Notes: a model not told the origin generated them from the sequence alone. A stretch of DNA of 48,645 bases from Tessaracoccus caeni (GCF_029211185.1 NZ_JARGDO010000027.1:1-48645), one strand, 5' to 3'; numbered from the stretch's first letter, positions 14,107-23,137 are shown. Program-made: numbers and translations.

Positions 14107-15708
14107 TTACTCGCCCAGGCCGTCGCGAAGCGGCTCGAGGGGATCTGCCCCGTCGGGGCTGTCCCAGTCGTACTCCAGCTGCGTGTCGCCGGCCGCCCAC
14201 AGCCTGGGGGTGGGGGAGTCGAGCCAGTCGAGGGGCTCGACGCCGCCGGGCGTGCCTCCGTCCAGGGCGAGTCGCAGCGCCGCCGAGAGGTCGGCGTCGA
14301 CGGCGTCCGTGCGAGTCTTGGGGTCCACCGAGACGAACAAGACGGTGCCGGAGCGCGCGATGAGGTCGAGGAACTGCCGGTTCTTCGACCAGTCGGTGGC
14401 CGTGGTGCTGGGCACGCAGTCCGCGTCCACGGCGAAGAAGCGACGATACTGGGCCAAGCGGAAGGCCAGGGTGTTGACGCCCACTCGTCGGGTACGGTCC
14501 CACTCAAGCCCGGAGGTGTCGTCGCCGGTGCGATTGGCATGAACCAGGCCCGCGGCCAAGTGGCCCACGACGTTGCAGCCAAGGATGAGTGCGCCGTCGG
14601 CTCGGTCGGCGAGGCGCTGGTAGAAGCCGACGAGGGCCTCCGCCGTGGTCATCGACGGATCGTAGAGCGCCGGCCCGCGCAGCGGGCGGGGGCCCATGGT
14701 CGGCCCCCACTGACCGAGCAGCTCGAAGGTGGAGAAATCGTGCTTGACCAGGTCGAAGCCCCAGGATCGGATCCTGGCGATGTCGTCGCCTACGAGGTCG
14801 AGCACGGCGGGGCAGCTGGGATCGAGCGCCGTGAGCCCATAGCTCGCGCCGCGGGCGCCGTCGGCCCAGTCGTCGCGACGCAACAGCGGGCGGTACCAGA
14901 TCCCCGGGCGGACGCCCTCGGTCCGGATGGCCGCCGCAGCGTCGGGCATGGCGGGGAACTCCGGGGTGCGGCCGGTGTCCCATGGACCGCCCGAGGCCAT
15001 CCGGCCGTCGGCGGTTCCGTCGGGCGACCAGCCGTCGTCGATGACGCCGAAGGGGCGCACGGGGTGATCGCCGACGAGCTCGGCGATCGTGCGGGCGTCC
15101 TGCACGACGGCGCTCTGATCGAAGTCCTTGCCATAGGCGTAGTACCAGTTGTTCGCTCCCGCCAGAGGTCCGACGGGTAGCGGGTCGGCGCAAAGGGCTC
15201 CGTACAGCTCCTGCTGGGCGGCGAACGGGGTCCGGTCCGACTGGGTCCACACGACGGTGGCCGCATGAATCGACCGCTCGCCGGGACGGACGGCCGCGCC
15301 ACCGCTGCGCAGATCCAGGACCAGCGAGATGCCCGCCGCGTCGACCTGCCAGAACGCGAATGCACCGCCGCGCACTTCGACGCCGTAGCCGGTCGTCGAC
15401 CCACCCCGCCGGTCGTGCACGAGGGCCGTCCAGGGCAGCACCCGCTCGGCCCGGAGTCCCAGCCATTCCAGCTCGCCATAGGAACGCTCCCACGCGTCGC
15501 CCAGCATGGCGGCATGGTGCGGTGCAGGACGGCGCCAACGCAATCTGACCCCGGCGACGCTCACGCGCGCCGAGACGTCCACCCGGAGCCGCTCGCCGAC
15601 GGGGGTCGTCGACACCGACACGTCAGACCGCGATGCCACGGTCCAGGCGTCGGTGGTGTCCCGCTGGATGTAGACCGCGTCGGGCATGGGGACGGTGAGC
15701 AAGGGCAT
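14107..15708 (-). CDS. GH36-like (clan GH-D) glycoside hydrolase, divergent
   Basis: 533 residues, shorter than the other GH36 proteins here. A short beta-rich N-terminal domain (about 1-185) precedes a barrel that opens with GANNWYYAYGKDFDQSAVV and continues PFGVIDDGWSPDGTADGRMASGG. The probable nucleophile is Asp324 in LVKHDFSTFELLG. The acid/base is less clear: Asp428 or Asp430 in FFAVDADCVPST are candidates. It is a melibiase-like member of clan D whose substrate cannot be read off; alpha-galactoside and alpha-GalNAc are both possible. AGGAG precedes the ATG at 15708. It is third in an operon with GH36 and lacI, 16 bases downstream of lacI. Confidence 0.8.
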   Translation of the reverse strand: MPLLTVPMPDAVYIQRDTTDAWTVASRSDVSVSTTPVGERLRVDVSARVSVAGVRLRWRRPAPHHAAMLGDAWERSYGELEWLGLRAERVLPWTALVHDRRGGSTTGYGVEVRGGAFAFWQVDAAGISLVLDLRSGGAAVRPGERSIHAATVVWTQSDRTPFAAQQELYGALCADPLPVGPLAGANNWYYAYGKDFDQSAVVQDARTIAELVGDHPVRPFGVIDDGWSPDGTADGRMASGGPWDTGRTPEFPAMPDAAAAIRTEGVRPGIWYRPLLRRDDWADGARGASYGLTALDPSCPAVLDLVGDDIARIRSWGFDLVKHDFSTFELLGQWGPTMGPRPLRGPALYDPSMTTAEALVGFYQRLADRADGALILGCNVVGHLAAGLVHANRTGDDTSGLEWDRTRRVGVNTLAFRLAQYRRFFAVDADCVPSTTATDWSKNRQFLDLIARSGTVLFVSVDPKTRTDAVDADLSAALRLALDGGTPGGVEPLDWLDSPTPRLWAAGDTQLEYDWDSPDGADPLEPLRDGLGE

Positions 15709-15724
15709 GGATTCTCCTGATCCT

Positions 15725-16741
15725 TCAGTGTGCGGGAGCGCAGCCGCACGAGCGGCGGATGACGAGCTGGGCCTGGTAGCTCAGATGGGTTCCGGGTGCG
15801 GCGTCCGGGTCAAGGACCACGGACACGGCGTCGGAGGCGATGCGAGCGATGGGATGGGTCATGGTGGTGAGGCCGGGCCCGATGAAGGGCGCCAAGGTGG
15901 TGCCGTCGAAGGACACGATCGCGACGTCGTCGGGCACCCGGAGGCCCGCCTCCTGCAGTCCGGCGATGCAGCCGAGCGCGATCGCGTCGCTGGCGATGAA
16001 CAGCGCGTCGGGAGCCTGTGGGGTGAGTCTGGGGTCGGAGAGACGACGGCCCGCCTCGTAGCCGGCCTCGGGGGTCCATTCGCAGTCCACGGAGGGTCCG
16101 GTCGGCAGGCCGGCCGCGTCCAGCGCGTCGAGCCAGGCCGGATAGCGCGGGTCTCGGGGATCGAAGTTGCCCACGAAGCCGATGCGCCGATAGCCGTGCT
16201 CGACGAGGTGCTGGACCGCCGTGATGGTGGCTCCGCGGTGGTCGAGCAGCGTGGCGGTGAGGTCGGCCGGCGGTGAGATCTCGTTCAAGGCGATGATCGG
16301 CAGGTTGTGGATCCGGGCGAAGGCGAGGTCGGACGGCTCCACCTGCGTCGCGAGGATGACCGCGGTGACATTGTGCTCTGCGAGCGACTCGAGCGGGGTG
16401 CGGTGCGCGTCGCTGGGGCGGTGAACCGAACTCGCCGTGACCAGCGTCATGTTCCGGCGGAACAGCTCTTGGTCGATCGCGGCGGCCAGCTCCGCGTAGA
16501 AGGGGTTGGTGGTGTCGGTGACGACCAACCCCACTTGATGCGATCGGCCCCGCACCAGAGCCCGGGCCGTCTCGTTGGGGCGGTAGTCGAGAGCGGCGAT
16601 CGCCCGCTCGACTCGGGCCTTCGTCTTCGCGGACACCGGCCGAGGCCCGCCGTTGATCACATAGCTGACCACGGCGGGGCTCACCGAGGCCAGCCGAGCA
16701 ACGTCGGCGCGTGTGCTCCGAGCTTTCACGGAACCCGTCAT
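15725..16741 (-). CDS. LacI-family transcriptional regulator (second)
   Basis: 338 residues. The N-terminal helix-turn-helix DVARLASVSPAVVSYVIN has the same recognition-helix residues (SPAVVSYV) as the first LacI at 8274, so both should bind near-identical sites. The effector domain starts near residue 65 and the protein ends VIRRSCGCAPAH, again like the first. It lies between two glycosidase genes, four bases after the GH36 stop, and is part of their operon. The operator TCAACACGTGTAGA in that operon's own promoter (18860) suggests autoregulation. Confidence 0.92.
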   Translation of the reverse strand: MTGSVKARSTRADVARLASVSPAVVSYVINGGPRPVSAKTKARVERAIAALDYRPNETARALVRGRSHQVGLVVTDTTNPFYAELAAAIDQELFRRNMTLVTASSVHRPSDAHRTPLESLAEHNVTAVILATQVEPSDLAFARIHNLPIIALNEISPPADLTATLLDHRGATITAVQHLVEHGYRRIGFVGNFDPRDPRYPAWLDALDAAGLPTGPSVDCEWTPEAGYEAGRRLSDPRLTPQAPDALFIASDAIALGCIAGLQEAGLRVPDDVAIVSFDGTTLAPFIGPGLTTMTHPIARIASDAVSVVLDPDAAPGTHLSYQAQLVIRRSCGCAPAH

Positions 16742-16745
16742 GGTG

Positions 16746-18827
16746 CTATCCCGTCCTCTCCCACTCAGACACCGGGTCGATGCGATAGAACCTGGCGGAA
16801 GGCCCCGGTGCGGTTTCCACGGTGATCTTGCGACCGTCCTGGCTCACGTGGGCGGTCCATCCCGGCAGGTTCGCGGGATAGATCTGCTGCACGTCGCCTG
16901 CTACGAGGTCGGCCGGCAGCTCCAGCTCCAGCGTTCCCGACGACTCGGCCCGGTTCCACACCGAGACGTAGGCGCCGCCGTCGGGGCAGCGCAGCCCGAG
17001 CGCCAGACGATCGGCGCTCCAGGCTGGAAGTCCGGAGGGCCAGAACGGGACGCTCTCCACGCTCTGTTCCCGGATCCCCTTCCAGACCTCGGCGGCCTCG
17101 CGCACGAGCCCGAGCTGGGCGTCGGTCATGTGGTCGAGGTGGCCGGAATAGTACGGCCGACCGGACAGGCCGGTGACGTGGACGAAGGCGATCACCTCGT
17201 CGGACATCTCGGGTTGGGCATAGGCCCAGTTGCCGGACTGCTCGGGCAGTAGCATCATCGGTGCGCCCGTGGCGATCGGCGGATAGAGCAGATAGTCCTG
17301 CTGGTCGGAGGTCGACTGCAGATCGAAGCGAGACACCTGCGCCCAGTCCTGGCGCATGGCGCCGGAGGCGCAGTTCTCGAACACGACCAGCGGGTAGCGC
17401 TGGCGCAGCGCGTCGAACCACTCGAAGTACGCCGCGATGTGGTCGCGAAGGCCGTCGCCGGGTTCCTGCCCCTGGGAGTCGTCGCCGGAGCCGGGGGTCA
17501 CGTTGTAGTCGAGCTTGAAATAGCCGGTACCCATCCCGATCAGCCGTTCGAAGGTGGCGTCCAGGTGCGCCCGGGCGGCGGGGGAAGTGAGATTGAGGAA
17601 GTAGCGTCCGTGCTCGACGATCAGCTCGCCTCGTCGCCGGAGGAAGGCGGACTCCGGCAGCTGATCCACCAGCGCGGACCGCACGCCGACGACTTCGGGC
17701 TCCAGCCAGAGGCCTGGCGTCATGCCCTGCTCATGGATCGCGTCCAGCACCCCCTGGAGGCCGATGCGTCCGAAGCGACGGGTGGACGGCAGCCACTCGC
17801 CGACGGTGGGCCACCAGTCGCCGGAGTCGTCGTACCAACCGGCGTCGATGCAATAGATCTCGGCGCCTGCGCGGGCCGCGGACGCGATCAGCGGGAGGAG
17901 CTTCTCGTCGGTGGGATCGGCTTTGATGGTGTTCATGTAGTCGTTGAACACCAGCGCGGTTCGGCCGACTCGTGAGGTGCGGCGTGCGGCATCGGCTCGG
18001 CGATGGCGGGTCAGCTCTTGAATCGCGCCTTGCCAGCCCTCGTTCGAGGCCGCGATGACGAGTTCGGGCGTCGTCATCGATGCGCCGGGGGCGAGCGTGG
18101 TGCTCCATGCGTGGTCGAGGTTGGTCGCCCCGCTCGCGGCCAGGAGGAAGTGGCCGGGTTCGGTTCCGAAGGAGTCCAGTTCCCAGCGCCACGGGCCGCC
18201 TCCGGAGATCTGCCAGGCGACGGCCTGGCCGGTCGACGCGTCCTCCAGGGCGCCGACGGGGAGCGGCCCGTCCGTCGTCCAGGTGGAGGTGCCCACCCGC
18301 GCGATGCTGGCGCTGCCCGGCAGAGGCATGCGCTCCGACGAGCAGTCGATGAGCCCGGCCTCTTCGAGGGACTCGAGACGCCATCGGTTCTCGGCGCACC
18401 AGGACGAGCATCCGGTGGCGATCATGGTCTCGCGCATCGAGAAGGGGATGGGCAACGCCGCGGCGGTGGCCGATTCCACCACGATCTCGGTGTCGCCGCT
18501 GTTGGTCACGGTGGTGCGGAAGGCGAGTGAGCGGTCGCTGGTCCTGATCCGAGTTCTGACCTCGAGCGCGCCGTCGGTGGAGAACTGCTCCACCACGTCG
18601 GACCCGTCCTTCGCGACGTGGTGCCCGGCGTAGCGCAGCAGCTGTCCGCGGGAGGTGCTGATCAGCGTGCGGGTCTGGTTGGTGGAGCGACCTTCTCCGA
18701 GTACCAGGATCTCGATGAGGGAGACGAGCGGCACCGGAACGGAACCGACGGCCTCCACCCGGACCGGGTGCTCGTCGGACGTGGTCAGCTGGATGGATAG
18801 CGCATCGCCGCCGAGTTTCAGAGACAT
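16746..18827 (-). CDS. Alpha-galactosidase, GH36 family (second, different subgroup)
   Basis: 693 residues from the ATG at 18827, which has GGAGGA just upstream; the longer open frame lacks a site. An N-terminal beta-sandwich precedes a barrel with YCIDAGWYDDSGDW, PGLWLEPEVVG and YFKLDYNVTPG, where Asp440 is the nucleophile. CASGAMRQDW and the acid/base Asp508 in LQSTSDQQDY follow. The motifs differ from the 6114 and 31069 enzymes (KLDYN against KWDHN/KWDFN, SGAMR against GGGRID), so it belongs to another GH36 subgroup and may prefer another aglycone or alpha-GalNAc. No signal peptide. It heads the operon GH36-lacI-GH36-like. Confidence 0.9.
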   Translation of the reverse strand: MSLKLGGDALSIQLTTSDEHPVRVEAVGSVPVPLVSLIEILVLGEGRSTNQTRTLISTSRGQLLRYAGHHVAKDGSDVVEQFSTDGALEVRTRIRTSDRSLAFRTTVTNSGDTEIVVESATAAALPIPFSMRETMIATGCSSWCAENRWRLESLEEAGLIDCSSERMPLPGSASIARVGTSTWTTDGPLPVGALEDASTGQAVAWQISGGGPWRWELDSFGTEPGHFLLAASGATNLDHAWSTTLAPGASMTTPELVIAASNEGWQGAIQELTRHRRADAARRTSRVGRTALVFNDYMNTIKADPTDEKLLPLIASAARAGAEIYCIDAGWYDDSGDWWPTVGEWLPSTRRFGRIGLQGVLDAIHEQGMTPGLWLEPEVVGVRSALVDQLPESAFLRRRGELIVEHGRYFLNLTSPAARAHLDATFERLIGMGTGYFKLDYNVTPGSGDDSQGQEPGDGLRDHIAAYFEWFDALRQRYPLVVFENCASGAMRQDWAQVSRFDLQSTSDQQDYLLYPPIATGAPMMLLPEQSGNWAYAQPEMSDEVIAFVHVTGLSGRPYYSGHLDHMTDAQLGLVREAAEVWKGIREQSVESVPFWPSGLPAWSADRLALGLRCPDGGAYVSVWNRAESSGTLELELPADLVAGDVQQIYPANLPGWTAHVSQDGRKITVETAPGPSARFYRIDPVSEWERTG

Positions 18828-18855
18828 CGTTCCTCCGGAGTAGTTGCTCTGCCCC

Positions 18856-18885
18856 AGTGTCAACACGTGTAGATGTCTCTGTCAA
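18856..18885 (-). promoter_or_regulatory. Promoter and LacI operator of the GH36-lacI-GH36-like operon
   Basis: On the minus strand, TTGACA (18885-18880) is a perfect -35 box and GACACT (18861-18856) a plausible -10 at 18 bases. Between them lies TCTACACGTGTTGA (18873-18860), palindromic at 12 of 14 positions, the expected position for a repressor that blocks polymerase. Confidence 0.68.
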
Positions 18886-18924
18886 GCGAGACGCCTGCGC
18901 GCGAGAATATCCAGCTTGTAAAGA

Positions 18925-18940
18925 ATCAACACGGGTTGAT
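18925..18940. promoter_or_regulatory. Second LacI-type operator, upstream of the GH36 operon
   Basis: ATCAACACGGGTTGAT is palindromic at 14 of 16 positions. Its centre lies about 66 bases from the centre of the operator at 18860, close to six helical turns, which would allow a DNA loop. It also lies about 90 bases ahead of the dus gene on the other strand. Confidence 0.55.
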
Positions 18941-19026
18941 TGATGGGGGTGTGACGGGTCGTCGGAATGCGGCCGGGCCCGCTCGGATCTGTACACTGAC
19001 GGTCTTGTCTGCACCCAGGAGGACTC

Positions 19027-20172
19027 TTGCCCGAAGCCTTGCGTCTGCACGCGCCCAGCCGGCGCGATGCGGTGGTCGTCGACCTTCCGGTCGTGCTTGC
19101 TCCGATGGCGGGGGTCACCAATGCGGCCTATCGCCAGCTGTGTCGGGAGCAGGGGGCTGGACTGTATGTCTGTGAGATGATCACGTCGCGCGGACTGGTC
19201 GTCGGTGATCCCAAGACGCGCGCCATGCTGCAGTTCGATCCCGGCGAGACGACGCGCTCCGTCCAGCTGTACGGCGTCGATCCGGAGCCGATGGCCGGTG
19301 CCGCCCGCATTCTCATTCGCGAGCACCAGGTGCAGCACATCGACCTGAACTTCGGCTGTCCCGTGCCCAAGGTCACCCGCAAGGGAGGCGGCGGGGTGCT
19401 GCCCTACAAACGTGATCGGCTGCGCGCGATCGTCCGGGCGACCGTCCAGGCGGCCGACGAGTTCGGGATTCCGGTCACCATCAAGACCCGAGTCGGCATC
19501 GACGGGGATCATGAGACCTTCCTCGACGCCGGGCGCATCGCCCAGGAAGAAGGAGCGGCCGCCATCGCCCTGCACGCACGCACCGTGCAGCAGGCCTACT
19601 CGGGTGAGGCCGACTGGGCCCGGATCGCCGAGCTGGTGCAGGCCGTCGACATCCCGGTGCTGGGCAACGGCGACATCTGGGAGGCCGAGGACGCCCTCGT
19701 CATGATGGAACAGACGGGGTGCGCGGGCGTCGTCATCGGGCGCGGATGCCTGGGCCGTCCATGGCTCTTCGGCGATCTGGCCGCCGCCTTCCGGGGAGAA
19801 GGTCAGCGCCTGCGCCCCAAGCTGGGCGAGGTGGGGCAGATGCTGATCCGCCACGCGGAGCTGTTGAGCGGCGTGATGGGGGAGCGCCACGGCCTCACCG
19901 ACCTGCGCAAGCACATGGCGTGGTACTTCAAGGGCTACCCCGTGGGCGATCTGCGACGTTCGTTCGCCATGGTGAGCTCGCTCGACGAGCTGCGTGACCT
20001 GGTCGCGCAGCTCGACGCCGACGCCGAGTTCCCGGTCTCCGAGCTGGGCACCCCGCGTGGACGGCAGGGGTCGCCGCGCGGCAAGGTGGTGGTGCCGTAC
20101 GGTTGGTACGACGATACGTCCGGCAAGGAGCTGGACCTGGCCGACGCAGAAGTCGGCGTGAGTGGAGGATGA
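19027..20172 (+). CDS. dus: tRNA dihydrouridine synthase
   Basis: FMN enzyme that reduces uridines to dihydrouridine in tRNA. 381 residues. The N-terminus VVLAPMAGVTNAAYRQLC is the flavin-binding opening, and the catalytic Cys111 lies in NFGCPVPKVTRKGGGG. IKTRVGID, ALHARTVQQ and NGDIW are the usual barrel motifs. The start is a TTG at 19027, with AGGAGGA at 19017-19023; no better start is in frame. DusB-like is most likely. The stop is close to the start of the next small gene. Confidence 0.93.
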   Translation: MPEALRLHAPSRRDAVVVDLPVVLAPMAGVTNAAYRQLCREQGAGLYVCEMITSRGLVVGDPKTRAMLQFDPGETTRSVQLYGVDPEPMAGAARILIREHQVQHIDLNFGCPVPKVTRKGGGGVLPYKRDRLRAIVRATVQAADEFGIPVTIKTRVGIDGDHETFLDAGRIAQEEGAAAIALHARTVQQAYSGEADWARIAELVQAVDIPVLGNGDIWEAEDALVMMEQTGCAGVVIGRGCLGRPWLFGDLAAAFRGEGQRLRPKLGEVGQMLIRHAELLSGVMGERHGLTDLRKHMAWYFKGYPVGDLRRSFAMVSSLDELRDLVAQLDADAEFPVSELGTPRGRQGSPRGKVVVPYGWYDDTSGKELDLADAEVGVSGG

Positions 20173-20173
20173 G

Positions 20174-20422
20174 ATGAGCGAGACCGGGGACGCGGCGGAG
20201 CAGACCGGCAAGAAGGTCGCCAAGCCGCTGCCGATCTGGGCGCAGATCGGCAGGATCGTGGCGGTTGTCGGCGCCCTGGCGCTCTTCGTCGTCGCCTTCC
20301 TCACCTGGCGCGCGGCTCCGGAGGATCAGGCCTTTTGGGAGCGCATCGGCGAGTACTGCTTCAACGCCATGGTGATCGGTGTCGTCGCCTTGTTCGTCGG
20401 GCGGTTCCAGAGCCGCCGGTAG
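20174..20422 (+). CDS. Small two-helix membrane protein, unknown function
   Basis: 82 residues starting MSETGDAAEQTGKKVAK, with GGAGG at 20164-20168. Two hydrophobic segments are visible, IVAVVGALALFVVAFLTW and AMVIGVVALFVGRF, with a short acidic loop between. Start is one base after the dus stop, so it is probably co-transcribed. I do not recognise a family. Confidence 0.75.
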   Translation: MSETGDAAEQTGKKVAKPLPIWAQIGRIVAVVGALALFVVAFLTWRAAPEDQAFWERIGEYCFNAMVIGVVALFVGRFQSRR

Positions 20423-20525
20423 CGGATCGCCGGGTCGCCGTCTGGACCCCGCCGGTAGGCGCCACTAGGCCGTTCACTAGACTCTCGGCCACGGGCCCGC
20501 CCGGGCCCAGGATACGGAGATCCGC

Positions 20526-21902
20526 ATGGACGAGCACGCAACTCTCACGATCGACGGGGTGGACTACCGCCTTCCGATCATCGTCGGATCCGAGGGCGAA
20601 CGGGCCCTCGACATCTCGAAGCTCAGGTCCGCGACCGGACACATCACCCTCGACGACGGCTACGCGAACACGGGCTCGTGCGCGTCGGCGATCACCTTCA
20701 TCGACGGCGAGCAGGGCATTCTGCGCTACCGCGGCATCCCGATCGAGGTGCTCGCCGAGAAGTCGTCGTTCATCGAGACCGCCGAGCTGCTCATCTTCGG
20801 TGAGCTCCCCGACGTCAACGAGCGCGACGCGTTCCGCGACCTCTTGACCGAGAACTCGACGCTGCACCGCGACATGCGCAAGCACTTCGACGGCTTCCCG
20901 CCCAACGCGCACCCCATGTCGATCCTCTCGTCGATGATCACGGCGCTGCAGGCCTACGAGGTGCCCGACGTGGACATCGAGGACGAGGAGGGATTCAAAC
21001 GAGCCGCGGCCGCCCTGATCTCCAAGACCCGTACCATCGCCGCCGCGGCCTACAAGTCGCACATCGGGCAGCCGCTGGCATACCCACGCTATGACCTGGC
21101 CTACGCCGAGAACTTCCTGCACATGATGTTCTCCGTGCCCTACCGGGACTACGAGCCAACGCCGGAGGTGGCGCACGCGCTGAACATGTTCCTGGTGCTG
21201 CATGCGGACCACGAGCAGAACTGCTCCACCTCGACCGTGCGGATGGTCGCCTCGTCGGGAGCCAACATGTTCGCATCCGTGTCGGCGGGCGTGAATGCGC
21301 TGTGGGGCCGGCTCCATGGCGGTGCGAACATGGGCGTCATCGAGATGCTGGAGGAGATCCAGGAATCCGGCATGGATCCCAAGGACTACGTCAACCGGGT
21401 GAAGGACAAGCGCTCGGGCGCGAGGCTGATGGGCTTCGGTCACCGCGTGTACCGCAACTTCGATCCGCGGGCCACCATCCTGAAGAAGGCGGCCCACGAC
21501 CTGCTGGAGTCGATGCACATCGACGATCCGCTGCTCGATATCGCGCGCGAGGTCGAGCAGACCGCGCTGGCAGATGACTACTTCGCGTCGCGCCGGCTCT
21601 ACCCCAACGTCGACTTCTACTCGGGCATCATCCTGCGCGCCATCGGCATCCCGCTGGACATGTTCACGGTGATGTTCGCCATCGGGCGCACCCCCGGATG
21701 GATCGCGCACTGGAAGGAGGTCAGCGACAACCCGGCGCAGCGCATCTACCGGCCGCGACAGGTCTACGTCGGCGACACCCTTCAGGAGTGGCTGCCGCGC
21801 GAGGAACGGCAGCCCGTGCAACACGGGCGTTCCCGGTTGCGCGGCGGTTGGCTACGGTGGGGGCGTGAACGAGATTCTTCCGCGGGCGAGACTCTGGGCT
21901 GA
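20526..21902 (+). CDS. gltA: Citrate synthase
   Basis: Condenses acetyl-CoA and oxaloacetate at entry to the TCA cycle. 458 residues. Catalytic histidines lie in LVLHADHEQNCSTSTVR and MGFGHRVYRNFDPR, and the catalytic Asp in PNVDFYSG. The N-terminal region ITFIDGEQGILRYRGIPIE is typical of type II (gram-negative-like) enzymes. Most relatives end soon after the RPRQVYVG sequence. Here about 40 more residues follow, rich in Arg and Trp, and their last 38 bases overlap the start of dgt in another frame. The extension may simply be read-through into a later stop. Confidence 0.95.
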   Translation: MDEHATLTIDGVDYRLPIIVGSEGERALDISKLRSATGHITLDDGYANTGSCASAITFIDGEQGILRYRGIPIEVLAEKSSFIETAELLIFGELPDVNERDAFRDLLTENSTLHRDMRKHFDGFPPNAHPMSILSSMITALQAYEVPDVDIEDEEGFKRAAAALISKTRTIAAAAYKSHIGQPLAYPRYDLAYAENFLHMMFSVPYRDYEPTPEVAHALNMFLVLHADHEQNCSTSTVRMVASSGANMFASVSAGVNALWGRLHGGANMGVIEMLEEIQESGMDPKDYVNRVKDKRSGARLMGFGHRVYRNFDPRATILKKAAHDLLESMHIDDPLLDIAREVEQTALADDYFASRRLYPNVDFYSGIILRAIGIPLDMFTVMFAIGRTPGWIAHWKEVSDNPAQRIYRPRQVYVGDTLQEWLPREERQPVQHGRSRLRGGWLRWGRERDSSAGETLG

Positions 21903-22971
21903 GACCATGCGTGGGCACGGCGACGCCGTGATCCGTGCCCACGCGGCCACCGGACCGGCGGTGTCGGCCCGTGGCCCCCGGCTGCGTGAGCAGCGCGAGG
22001 CCCTGGAGCGTGCGCTACTGGTGCCCGAGGCGACGTTCGCCGACGGCGCCGGCCATCGTGCTCGCGCCGAGGAGCCCGACGAGTTCCGCACCTGCTTCGA
22101 GCGCGATCGCGATCGGATCGTGCACTCCGCCGCGTTTCGTCGGCTGGCGGGTAAGACGCAGGTCGTCGTCTATCCCACGGATCACCAGCGCACTCGTCTC
22201 ACCCACGCCATCGAGGTGGCCCAGGTGGCGGTGGCCATGGCGCGCGGACTCGGCGTCAACGTGACGCTGGCGGACGCCATCGCGCTCGGCCATGACTGCG
22301 GCCACGGCCCCGGCGGTCACGCGTCGGAGGATGCCTTCGATGAGTTCATCGAGGGTGGCTACGACCACGGCCCCTGGGGCTCCGACGTGGTGCTTCAGCC
22401 GCTGAACCTCTGCGAGGAGACCCTGGACGGCATCCGCAACCACTCCTGGTCGCGGCCGGTGCCGTCGACGGTGGAGGGCGAGCTGGTGTCGTGGGCCGAT
22501 CGCATCGCCTACTGCGCCCACGACCTGGAGGACGCCATCCACGCCGGCATCGTCACCCTCGACGATGTGCCCGAGATCGTGCGCGACGTGGCGGGCACGC
22601 GTCGCAGCCAGCAGCTGGCCACCTTCATCACCGCCGTGATCGACACCACCTGCACCAGCGGCGCCGTCGGGATGGACGCCCTCACCGCAGAGGCGCTCGC
22701 CGAGTTGCGTCGCTTCAACTACGAACGCATCTACACGCGTCCGGAGTCGGTCGCGCAGTCGGTGACCGTCGTCGCGGTGCTCCGCGACCTGGTGAACCTC
22801 TACATCGAGCGGCCCGACCTGATGCCGGAGGAGTATCGCTCGGACGATCTGGTGCGAGCCGCCGTCACCTACGTCGGCGGCATGACCGACCGGTTCGCCT
22901 TCGACCAGGCCAAGAACCTGCTGGGCTGGAACCCGAAGAAGCTCCCCAAGGGCATCGGCAGGGGAATGTGA
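21865..22971 (+). CDS. dgt: Deoxyguanosinetriphosphate triphosphohydrolase-like protein
   Basis: HD-domain dNTPase that cuts a dNTP to nucleoside and triphosphate. 368 residues from the GTG at 21865. The metal site is His in RLTHAIEVAQVA, then GHDCGHGPGGHASE, with a later Asp in VSWADRIAYCAHDLEDA. FRRLAGKTQVV is the substrate-loop signature. The gene overlaps the end of gltA by 38 bases. It precedes dnaG, the order I know from many actinobacteria, although here two or three palindromic repeats lie between them. Confidence 0.93.
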   Translation: MNEILPRARLWAETMRGHGDAVIRAHAATGPAVSARGPRLREQREALERALLVPEATFADGAGHRARAEEPDEFRTCFERDRDRIVHSAAFRRLAGKTQVVVYPTDHQRTRLTHAIEVAQVAVAMARGLGVNVTLADAIALGHDCGHGPGGHASEDAFDEFIEGGYDHGPWGSDVVLQPLNLCEETLDGIRNHSWSRPVPSTVEGELVSWADRIAYCAHDLEDAIHAGIVTLDDVPEIVRDVAGTRRSQQLATFITAVIDTTCTSGAVGMDALTAEALAELRRFNYERIYTRPESVAQSVTVVAVLRDLVNLYIERPDLMPEEYRSDDLVRAAVTYVGGMTDRFAFDQAKNLLGWNPKKLPKGIGRGM

Positions 22972-23001
22972 CGCTCTTTGAGGTGCGAGGTACGAGCCTC
23001 G
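22971..23001. repeat. Palindromic intergenic repeat, copy 4 (decayed tail)
   Basis: The head ACGCTCTTTGAGGTGCGAGG begins on the last base of the dgt stop. GAGCCTCGA follows, but the AAAAGAGC that should close the hairpin is missing. Confidence 0.7.
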
Positions 23002-23030
23002 ACAATCCAGGCGAGCGCGAAGCACTGATG

Positions 23031-23094
23031 ACGCTCTTTGAGGTGCGAAGGCTCAGGGCGAGGAACGAGCCCCAAGCCTGAGCCTCGAAAAGAC
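23031..23094. repeat. Palindromic intergenic repeat, copy 5 (extended centre)
   Basis: Head ACGCTCTTTGAGGTGCGA and tail GAGCCTCGAAAAGACC, separated by a longer centre than in the other copies, in which GGCTCAGG and CCTGAGCC can pair. The heads of copies 4 and 5 are exactly 60 bases apart. Confidence 0.75.
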
Positions 23095-23137
23095 CCAGCC
23101 GGCAGCCGACCAGCAGTCTCTACGTCGTCTCGCGCCG

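Noticed and set aside
17731..20304. Long minus-strand open frame of 857 codons covering part of GH36 and dus
   Set aside because: It lies antisense to dus and out of frame with GH36. Its translation is low-complexity, rich in Arg, His and Pro, as expected from shadow frames in high-GC DNA.
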